This document shows, one piece after another, positions 54,485 to 64,000 of a stretch of 64,000 bases of DNA (the stretch's first letter is position 1; each line of letters begins with the position of its first letter). The notes beneath the pieces are model-generated. The model did not search any database. It was not told the DNA's origin and worked only from the letters and a program-made list of their open reading frames with translations. The stretch is from Heliopora coerulea (lineage: Eukaryota > Cnidaria > Anthozoa > Scleralcyonacea > Helioporidae). The position numbers were made by a program, and so were the translations under genes. The DNA is taken from positions 496,001-560,000 of the forward strand of contig JASJOG010000091.1 in the NCBI GenBank assembly GCA_030142905.1, read 5' to 3'.

Positions 54485-57400
54485 ATGAGATTAGAAAAGT
54501 GTTATTTTTGTTCCTCAACCATTTATCCTGGTCACGGAGTTGCGTTTGTCAGAAACGATTGTAAGGTGAGTTAATTACTGAAGGATATTTCCCTAATTAT
54601 GTTTTCCTAAACGAAAACGTAACTGTCGTATCACGAGTAAAACGTTTAAACTTTGAGTTACGATTAGCAGGTCATTACTTGCAACCATGTTGATATCCTT
54701 TTTACCGATATGTAGACGTTTGTCAAGCTCGTTCACTCTGATTACTAGACTGGAATTAAACTTGCAACATTCATATGCTCGGACCGAATTTATTTTAATA
54801 TTTTGTAAACAAAGTCAATTTCTCCATTACAATTTATACACCTTCAAAATATGGCTAATTATAAATAAACCACCAAAGTATGTATGAATGTACACCATCT
54901 GAAGGCTTGTTTATGGCAAATTATTTTAATGTAAGAATACCAGCCAACTAAGCCATTGTTGGAGCACATAGAATTGAATTAATGTAGGTAGGGAAATGTA
55001 TTTTCTTGCTAGTGAACTGTAGATCATATGTTTTTTGAGGATTGAACATAACGCACTGCATGTCCTCATACTGAATGTCTACTACATAATTTTCTTCATT
55101 TTCACTAAGTTCTTCATCAGAACCATCCAGAACAGGATGCATAACCTCTTTAGAGTTGCATTTTCCCCCTGCCATCTTGATTGAAGTAAATATGCTGCAC
55201 AGCTGTCACAAGGTTGAAATGAAATTTTGAAAATTTCCTGTAAACTTTTCTTTTCCTCACAAAACATTCAAAAAATAAATCCATGCTATTTCAGTTTGCC
55301 TCTGTGTTGTCAATGTCAACATCTCAACAGTTAGAATAGCTTTTCCCCCCTTTGTAACCATTTTTGGGGTATTATACCATCCATTGTATGGTTTACACAG
55401 CAAAATTTGCCAAATTAGGAATGTAATAGATTTATATATGAATATATTCCTTAATTGGCAGACTTTGGTATGTAAACTGTATATTAATATTGTATAAAGG
55501 TAAATTCTGTTAAATATCCTTGCTAAAGTGAACAAATCAAGCTCAATGTACAATCAAACTTTGATTATCTGGAGTCATTAAGGAACAGAGAATATATTGC
55601 AATGATTGGAGTTAGGATAATTGAAAATGTTAATTGAAATTCAGTTATGAGTGGATAATCAAAAAGAGTGTATTATTGGTGTCTGGATATTTGGGATTTT
55701 GATTGTAATTAGTTCAATTTAGGTATTATATTTCTCACATCCTTGTAGAAGTATGTTCAATTTCAGTCAGTCTGGAAGTGTTCAACTCCTATTGTACTTA
55801 TTTCAGACACATTTACTTCTTGTCATATATACTTAATTTTGGAGGGGGATTGCCTCATGACTTTTTCAATTTTTCTCATTTAGGGAGGTATGTGCCTAGC
55901 TCAGGATATCTTGGCCAATTTATGAATAATACACTATCCTCTTTAACTCTTTCATGAGCTTTTTATATTGTCTGTAAATTGTGTCTGGCTATCATCCAAA
56001 ATCAACTCAAAAAAGTGATATAAAAATCATGAATTTTTCAAGTACTGGTAGTTTATATTGCCCATATATGGTGTATTGAGACTTTATTGTTTATATGTTT
56101 AGGTTTTTCGATTTTGCCGTTCAAAGTGTCACAAGGCTTTTAAGAGAAAGAGAAATCCAAGAAAAGTTCGGTGGACTAAAGCTTTTAGAAAAGCTGCTGG
56201 AAAGGAGTTGGCTGTTGTAAGTTGGAAATTGTTATACCACTGGTGTTCAATGATGTAAAGCTAGAATTGGTGTTCCTGTTACTATGTGATGTTTCTTTTT
56301 CTTCAGACGTCTTATGCAGCTAGTCCCCTTAAAATACATATTTGCAATGTCAGGAGATTTATTCTACTAGACTAGTACAGCAACAAGTGCAGACAAGTCA
56401 TTTGGTAAATTTTAGAAAGTTATATACAGAATGATGTAGCATGAACATGGCCTGTCAGATAGGGAAATTTTTGGCCAAATGTATGAGGAATCCATTCTGC
56501 CTGAACATTTCAAGGAAAATCCAAGTTCCAAAATCTAAAAAAGAACTTTTTAAAAACTTATTTTGGTATGCCAAGTTCTTTTGAAATACCTATGAAATGA
56601 AAATTAAATTCATCTTATTTGAAAGATTTCTTGGAATGATAAATTTAAAGAACATCTACAATTTTTCCATGTTACACTTTATTCTTTAGCAGCATTTCCC
56701 TGATGCAACATCAAAGTAGCAGCCCACTATGCCTGCCTTAAATTAATGATTTAACACCCAGACCTTATCACCAAAGCAAGAACAATTGTCTGGCATTGGC
56801 CAAATGTGCAAAATGCTAAAGTGAGCCCTTTGCCCTTTAAATGTAATAAACTCCTTAAGGGCTGCTGTGTCCTACTGGAGGCTTGTCAACAATCCTTAGC
56901 TGTACTTTATTATGTTTGTGGCCATTTAAGTGCCCCTGGCTTGAAAAAAGTTCCCTTGGCTTGGTCAAAATGCCATTTTGTCTATCTTACAATACATGGG
57001 GGTGGCCTTTTGAAATCCTTGGGGAAACAATGTTGAGATATGTTAATTTTTTAGACATGGAAGTGAGACAGTGCATGACATCGTTCTACATTCTACTACT
57101 TTGGTTCAGTTCTTGATACTCAACAGCACTTCACCTTTTATTTGGTTCCCAGCCCTTATATTCATTGTCTGGGTGCTAGTTTAGTGGTATCATAATACTG
57201 TTACATGTATGTTGTAATCTCCAATTGGCAGCAAGATACAAAGTTCTTTTGATTGGGTCCACAGTGTTAGGTTATTGACTCAGTCTTGTCATGCAGTACC
57301 TAACCATGTTAAAGTTGCATTTTCTTTATAATATTCTAAAAGTGTAATCTATTTGTCAGGATTCCACGTTTGAGTTTGAGAAACGACGAGATGTTCCTGT

Positions 57401-60400
57401 GCGATATTCAAACGAACATATTAAAACAACAGGTAAACATGAAAGTTGTAAGGCATAAAAACTGACATTCATATTTGCTATAAATCCCATGGTTATTTGT
57501 TGTTGATAATGGAAATCTCTCAAACATTAAATGAACTTTATGCATGTTCTAGTTAACTGGAGAGGGAGAGAGGGAGACAGAGAGGTACAGAGTGAGAGAG
57601 AATGTGAGAAAGAGAGAAATCAAGAACAAAGTGGAGGGAGAAGCGAACAGGGAGTGAGAGGCAGGGAAGGGGAGAGGCTGAGGAAATAGGGAAGGAGAGA
57701 GGTTGAGAGATGAAGGGAGCCATGAACGCAGGGATGGAGGAAAGGATGCATTGAAGAAGGAATCTACTGTACGGAAGAAAAGTGAAACAGTGAAGTAGTG
57801 GAGGAGCAAAGGCACAGATAGATGAAATGATGGGGGATAGAGAGGGATGGACAAAGAAAAAGAAAGAGGGACAAGGAGGGAGGGAGAAGTGGACTTTTTG
57901 GCCATATACCTGTACAATAATTTGATTTTACTGTTTTTGGTTTACTTTTAAGTATCCGCCATGAAAAGAATATCTGAAATTCAACAAAAAAGACAGAACC
58001 AGTTTATCCGTAACAGGTGCGATAGGCTGTTATTGTGTGTAATTCTCTCTCTTATTTTCAAATTTCTTTTACTCATCTAAATAAATTTGATTAAACGTGG
58101 TGTGGGATAGCTAGTATAAAATCCGGTACCAGCAGACAAGTTTACGAAATAAAGTAAAAAATAAATTCCGAAAAACAATGACATCTTGAAAACCCAAGAT
58201 ATGAGTTAAAACAAGACGACGAAAGATTGCGATGATATTTCGACTTTATTCCAAAGTCATTGTCAAATCGAAATGAAAATACAAGCAAGCAATGTGATTT
58301 TTATAGTTACAACGATGACATCATCAACTGGAATGCAGAGGACACACGTGAATGATTATAAAGCTATCACTAATGACTGTTAACACTTATAAGAAAGATA
58401 TTAAAGAAATAGTGTTAGTTCTTTGGATGCCTTCAGAATTAAATAATGCCCAGAGTTAAATAATGGCCTGAAGGCATCCAAAGAACTAACACTATTTCTT
58501 TAATATATTTCTTAAGCCACGTATAATGATACGTTACTCAACCAGCAACAGTTTCAGAGTAGAGTAAATTAATTAGCAACGATTTTGGCAAACGGATACA
58601 ACAACAATGGTTCACTTCCTGCGTTTATTATTATGTTAAATTTAATTCAAACTGTATTTAGCGGTCCACTTGTATTAAGCGGTCATTTTGCTTTTCCCAG
58701 AGGATGATCCCCTTTAATATTGGTTTGGTCGTATATCTGACTACTATTTTCCTTTTTACCGTTTTTGGTTCACGAGTTATTAACGAGCATGAATTTGTTT
58801 CTCTCTCCTCTTCTTGTACCAATAATATGGTTCTTTCCTTTCCTACTTGTAACTGTATTCTACCCTTGTACTTCCAAAACCAAAAAGGCAGCCTACTCTT
58901 TATATACCAAACGTCAGTCGTAATAAGTAGCTTGTCGGTTACTTAACTACTAACTACTTCATTCAGTAAAGGTGAAAAAAGGTATTGTTTAACTTTATTA
59001 AGAAACACGCACGATAAATATATACAACTTAATATGCGAAATTACGTGCTGAAAATTGCGTAAAATGAAATTAAAAAGCTTTGTAGTTTCTGAAAATTTT
59101 CTGCAAATGCACAGTCAATCTAGGAACAATGTGTGGAAACTTTGTGACGGCCTTTGATTTGTATTTCTGTTCACGCTTTGCTGTTAACTTTGAAGCTTGC
59201 CAGTTATTCAGACTATTATACGCGATTGACGTTGGCTTGAGTACGCTTCCGACCCTCCACAGAGATTTGATTCCCACTCTTATTGTCCTATACATGGGTC
59301 CTCTGTGCCCGATGAACGTTCGCATATCGTCTTAACAAACAAAATTCGTTCGACGCAAATTTTTCATATTATAGCCGAAAACCTCTTTAGTTCACGATGT
59401 CGTGAAGAGATTAAGGATTCCATTCCTTGTATGCAACCCGAAAATAATCCACATAATTGGGGATAATCAGAAGATAATCTGGACGAATAGCAAAGATAAA
59501 CTTTGTCCACAGAAGTCGCAAGTCAAGTAGTTTTTCTGAATTTGTTTTAGTTGTTTACGAAATAGGAACTGTGATGTCATGTTTGTATGGCCTGATCCAA
59601 ACACGAGAGGAAAGATGGGAGAACTTGAAATCTGCTGTGTACGTTCGAGACCGAAGGTCGACGATTTACACAGCCGATTGAGAATACTTCCAATCTCTCC
59701 GAGTGTTTGCATCAGGCTTAAACACGACAAAACAGTTTCTATTTCTTCTATAAACTAAGCAAAGAACTAAGCACTAATAATTATGAGTAAAGAGCTTCAT
59801 TTTCAGTATAAAATGGTAAGTTGTTATTAGTTCGTAAACCAATCAGGGTTTCCCATTCGCACCAAAAACAAATTCTGGCGTCAAGCGGCGCTGTGATGTC
59901 ATATACTTGTTTGCATAGCCTGATATAAACATGGTAACCGACCAATCACGGCACGCTTAACGGGAAACTTATTTTGTATTAAACATGATTCACTGTTGGG
60001 GCCGGCGGACTCCTTAACTTGACGAACCTGTACAATGGTCAGTACGCCCTGAGTTCGCACACTTGCAGTACTACGTTTTAAGGTCATACGGTGAAACTGT
60101 GTTACTCGACATTGTAGGTTGAAAACAAGTAAGAAACTTGCTGACGAGGCTGATCTCCAAGAAGTGGAGACTAATATCAATTTGATTAAACCAAAACCGG
60201 GTAAGTATCTTCATTATTTTTATACTGGATAACACTATAAGCCCCCTAAGCTGTTCTTCCTAGAGGACCAGTAAGGGCCACCCCTCATGGGTCCAGTTTT
60301 ACTACAGGAGTACCCGAAGAAAACCTGCGACGTTTTGGTAGAGTCAAACTGGACAGCACTCTTCTTAAATGTGACAAAGATAACTTTAATCAGATAACTG

Positions 60401-62422
60401 CATGGAGCAGAATCGAACCCAAATCACATTGGTGAGAGACACGTGCACTACCACTATGCCACCAACACCCCCAATAAAGGGTTCATATGTTTAGTATAAT
60501 CCGACCAGAAAAGGTTCATAATTTTGGTATAATCCTGAAACTGCTGTGTGGAAGTCTGATTTTATTGAATTCGTAAGTAGCTATACCTGTGAAAATCAGT
60601 TGCTAGAAAGCATCAGACGCGAAAAAGCGAACACAAGTCATGTCTCTGAATATGTGAAACTCAGGAGAGGACAAATTCACTTGCCATACTCCCGAGACAA
60701 GCTAAAATTTGGTTCGACATAATGATTTTTTATCCTGTCTTATTGCCTTTGGATGTGATTGAGGTATGTAGACTATTACTTACATTAAAAAAAACCATTC
60801 AAAACTTACTTTGCGAAATTGTTCCTCATTTTTTCAATAGAAAATTTGTAGTGTTATTTTCAATTTCTTCCTATTATATTATCTTCTCGCTTGATAATGA
60901 GAAATAGATGTTTTTACTCATGCAGTTTTCGGTGTGCCAAAATTGAGGGAAGAAAATAAGGACTGTGTTGGTGCAGGACAACTTGAAATTCTGTACCATA
61001 TTGTCCTTGGGCGAGCAGTCCAAAAATTACATTTATCTGTAAACTGTTAATGATAATAATAATTTATAGAATGCCTAGGTTTCAATGTTTAGGTTTGATT
61101 CTAATGTACTAGTATTAAGCGGAATAGAATTCTAACCCCCAAAATACCGTGATTGTGTAACATTTCTTTCCCGCTGGAAGGTGGACTACCCGTTCATAGT
61201 TATAACAGTTTACTTCGGTTAAAGTGGCAGTATTTCTATAAAACATTAATTAAGCTTTGAAGAATGTATGGTTTCTCAGGCTTATATTTTATATTCTTCA
61301 AATGGGACCAACTGTGGAGTGATATCTCTATTTTAGGCGAGAGGGCAGTTTAGCGGACGCAGAGAAACCGCTGATTTTTTTGAAGTTTGGATTGTGGTTA
61401 AAATTGGGTTATATGTAGGTTTAGCGTTTTGATTAGGTTTAAGGTTAGGTTAGGTTTGGGGTTAGGCTTACGTTTAGGTGAGTAGAGCCCACGATTGCGC
61501 AATTCAGGTGCATTTGTTAAATTGCTGCTGACCCTTACCTTGTAAACAAGTGTTGGACGAAGTTTACTACCCACTGTAACAGCATGTTACCACCCAGTTC
61601 CAATGCTTTATTTCCTGCAGTGAAGGCCCAATCTCGTGTCGAATTGCCCCTTCTCACTGAGATGGGAAGAAAATCAAATCAACTACTAAATTTAACCGGA
61701 AGAAGCTCAGGTCATCTTCATTCTTGCCTGAGATTTTACATATGAGCAATAGCACTTTATGTTGTTTGGAATTCTTGTCATATCGAAGGTTTGTTTTATG
61801 TAAATGCATTTTGATTCGATTAGTTTCTTGGTTTCCAAGCTCCTTAAATCCCACTGCTCTCTTACCACGTTAGAACCTTTACCACTCCCAGGTTTCCGTG
61901 TTAGCGGAACGTGAATTCGGAATTAGACAGGGAGGGATGTATTCCTCATCCCTTGTCGTTCTAAAAGACATGTACATCACTTATAATTACCATTGATTGT
62001 CGACAAGCTTTCGATCTGAGAAAGTTTAACATATGATCAATGCATAGTGGAGCCATGGCCAACCTACTGTTATTTAGTTTACCTGCAAGAAAAATCGAAA
62101 TTGAGATAATTGTTGAGGCCTTCTGTTTGTTATGTGCTATTATATCCACTAACGTTTCAGCAATCTCGTTCCCCGAGGAAAACTCTGGGGACAAAACTAA
62201 TTAGCTGTAGCGACTTTACCTGAAGCGGAGAACCAAAAGGTTAGGAGGACGTATCAATTAACAAACCAAGACATGTTAGAAATCTCCCCTCCAAATGACC
62301 AAATTAACAAACAGTAATTTAACTTTTCATTTCTTTTATTTCAAACAGTTCTCAAGAAATCCGCTGGACAAAAGATCTCACTAGTCATGAAAGACGTCGA
62401 GCAAATGGAAACGGACAATTAA
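54485..62422 (+). CDS. RSL24D1: Ribosome biogenesis protein RSL24D1 (Rlp24), six exons
   Basis: An eL24-like assembly factor of the pre-60S subunit; in yeast Rlp24 occupies the eL24 site and recruits the AAA-ATPase Drg1. Exons are 54485-54565, 56103-56216, 57360-57432, 57953-58016, 60118-60200 and 62349-62422. All have GT/AG borders and joining phases, giving 162 residues (human 163). It begins [18 protein letters not shown] with the zinc-binding Cys pair, then [61 protein letters not shown] and a charged C-terminus ending [11 protein letters not shown]. Ribosomal eL24 was considered, but the [16 protein letters not shown] block and length fit RSL24D1. Introns carry SINE copy F and a PLE-related foldback. 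Confidence 0.95.
54948..55175 (-). other. Small acidic open frame in RSL24D1 intron 1
   Basis: 75 codons, antisense to the host gene, starting [20 protein letters not shown] and very acidic ([13 protein letters not shown]). Acidic N-termini of this kind occur in piggyBac-type transposases, but no catalytic domain follows. I cannot assign it; it may be a transposon scrap or chance. Confidence 0.25.
56217..57359. other. RSL24D1 intron 2, nothing recognised
   Basis: AT-rich intron without recognisable repeats or exons; open frames here are chance. Confidence 0.5.
57555..57895. repeat. Purine-rich GA low-complexity tract
   Basis: About 340 bp with strong strand asymmetry (GAGGGAGAGAGG-type units) within RSL24D1 intron 3. 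The minus-strand frame over it is Ser/Pro/Leu-rich composition only. Confidence 0.85.
58180..58290 (-). repeat. PLE-tail-like repeat with hairpin motif
   Basis: Diverged homologue of the left arm of the foldback at 8978-9260 ('catcttgaaaacccaagata', 'aaaacaagacga', 'gatatttcgactttattcc'). On the minus strand, a hairpin GACTTT/AAAGTC is followed by GAAATATC; the upstream CTGACGA core is degraded to TTGACAA. It lies in RSL24D1 intron 4. Confidence 0.6.
58391..58513. repeat. Near-perfect inverted repeat, 46-bp arms
   Basis: The arms 58391-58436 and 58468-58513 (CTGAAGGCATCCAAAGAAC and its complement) surround a 31-bp AT-rich spacer in RSL24D1 intron 4. Confidence 0.8.
60218..60470 (-). repeat. 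tRNA-derived SINE, copy F
   Basis: Full-length copy in RSL24D1 intron 5, only 17 bp after the exon 5 donor site. The B box is recognisable as GGTTCGATTCT on the minus strand near 60420, and the A box as TGGCATAGTGGTAGTGC. Confidence 0.78.
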
Positions 62423-64000
62423 ATAATTTGTTTTTATTTTACTTATGCTTCAGATAAACTTTATTTGTAACCGTCATTCGAAAGTTAAAATACGAATCGA
62501 TGAATCGAAATTTACTCTGGTTTGTTTCTCATAGTTAAATTATGAATGAAATACGCGAAATGTTTTCTAAACTTTTGTTACTTTTTATTTTGTTTAGAAT
62601 GTTTTACATGCTTTAAAGCTAAGTACCTTAAAATGTTCTTCGTCCACAAATAGACCACTTTGTTAATCTTCACTTTCCATTGAACAGACCATTTTGGTGG
62701 CGAGGATTGCATGCGGCATAATAAATGGAACATTCAAAAGTAATACTTGAACTGTGACGATTTACTGGTCAAGCTTGTCATTGTTGCTTGCTGTGATTTC
62801 CCACCTTGCAATCCTAATTTTGAAGGGCGTATCACGGGTAAATGCCGTCCGCTCAAATGACAAACGGATACTTTGGCGTGTAACTTGAAATTTGCAGTAA
62901 TAAAAACTGTTTACTCCGTGAGTAGAGTGAGTCTACCCATGGTGCAATAAGATCTCAGCGTTAGAAAAGTGGTCTGTTATAGCTGTTTTCCACCAAACGA
63001 ATTATTCTGCACCAAGTGACTTGTTTTTTTGTCTCATGTACTTTTGGTTAAAACTTATCAAAAATCTATTCAATTTACCCGAAATGCCGATTGTCGCAGT
63101 AAAGTTTGCCTTCAAACTGATCACCTGCGTCCATTATTCCTGAGGAAAGGAATGTGTTGTCCGACACGTACGTTAATTCCTATATGTTGGGCTTTTGTGT
63201 CAATCAGCACGTCAGGTTGGTCAAATTGTTTCTTTTAAAGATGGTTTTTTTGGGGGGTTGCTATCAGTCAATTAATAATTTTCCCCCCTTAGACTGTTTA
63301 ATTGCAAATTAATCCCCTATTTTATCTTTCTTTCCATCAAGGCATTCTTTTTTAAAAAATTTTTTCATTAAAAATGAGCAATCAGTAGGCAGATTTTCAA
63401 AAAGATACTGTCGATCCAAAGTCATGAAAAATATTTGAAACTCGTAGGTGACATTTATAAAAGATATTGATGTACGATGAACTGTGCAAGCTGCGTTTCG
63501 AGGTATTTTTGACGTGAGCAAGTTTGTAGTTGAAAACGTCTTTTTCGGATGCGACTACAGAAGTTATCACATTCAAGCACCTGGAAATTCTGTGTATCAG
63601 GTGACTGGTCGATACTAGGACCATTTTGCCCACCTTGAAGATGGTGACTGTACATTTAGCAGCAGTGCTTAACCTAACGACTGCCTTAGAAAATGCCGAC
63701 CTTCCTTGCCCGCGGATACAAAGAGTAGGATTATAGCGCATATGCTACAACCCTGTCCTCTCTCTGGAAAAGACCGAGTATAACGGCTACAACAATGGGG
63801 AATCCTTGTTTTAGTTTAGAAGTGTTTATTATTAGTTGGCTGGTTACGTAGTCCTGCTCCAATTCAGACCAAGATTTATAGTATATTCCACAGCTCTTGT
63901 GTGGGTTACTACCGTTACTGTCACTTCAACTGGGAAACAGAAAAATGTTTGCAAACTACCAGAATCTTGTGACACCCAATTTGGGAAATACTCTTGTACC
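62423..64000. other. Intergenic downstream of RSL24D1
   Basis: The first part should be RSL24D1 3' UTR; no single poly(A) signal stands out near the stop. Nothing else recognised. Confidence 0.45.

Noticed and set aside
57549..57917. Minus-strand Ser/Pro/Leu-rich 122-codon frame
   Set aside because: Composition artefact of the GA-rich tract in an RSL24D1 intron.
61370..61490. TTAGG-like repeats suggesting telomere sequence
   Set aside because: Only a few degenerate TTAGGTTAGG units amid ordinary intron sequence; no array.
63000..64000. Short frames near the right edge of the window
   Set aside because: Overlapping short frames in several phases with no motif or splice pattern.

Overview
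The window is nuclear DNA of an animal, most probably an anthozoan cnidarian (a stony coral or sea anemone). The evidence is AT-rich sequence, small exons in long introns with GT/AG junctions, and dense mixed retroelements: Penelope-like elements (PLEs), RTE- and CR1-like LINEs, Ty3/gypsy, hAT elements and tRNA-derived SINEs. A Toll-type TIR receptor without leucine-rich repeats also fits. No bacterial features, CRISPR arrays or rRNA were seen.

Four host genes can be supported. (1) EIF3J on the minus strand, nine exons between 16762 and 5548, with the last exon outside the window. (2) A single-exon TIR receptor on the plus strand at 40196-41242. (3) A NUPR1-like gene on the minus strand at 53992-54201. 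(4) RSL24D1 (Rlp24 family, 60S ribosome assembly) on the plus strand, six exons between 54485 and 62422. NUPR1 and RSL24D1 are head to head with 283 bp between start codons. An unidentified open frame at 16787-17080 lies head to head with EIF3J.

Layout. 1-5547: intergenic or terminal EIF3J intron. 5548-16762: EIF3J, whose introns hold a dead hAT element (6547-10314), a PLE remnant (13026-13675), a SINE and a tRNA-like palindrome. 16787-20850: unknown ORF, then repeats. 20990-24440: damaged LINE with a C-terminal C2H2 finger. 25771-32600: wrecked Ty3/gypsy element on the minus strand, itself hit by a CR1-like LINE and a hAT element. 33288-37702: near-perfect inverted pair of PLE copies. 38272-38636: internal PLE fragment. 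40196-41242: TIR receptor. 41564-43616: second PLE inverted pair. 43640-47500: small foldbacks and a SINE. 47517-51335: PLE remnant split by an RTE-type LINE. 52059-52658: solo LTR with a 5-bp target duplication. 53992-62422: NUPR1 and RSL24D1. 62423-64000: nothing recognised.

The main pattern is structural. All four PLE loci are inverted with 5' sides inward and 3' tails outward, and most tails carry a small conserved hairpin motif resembling a hammerhead ribozyme core. One inverted pair is bounded by a 12-bp direct repeat, which suggests that the palindrome entered as a unit.
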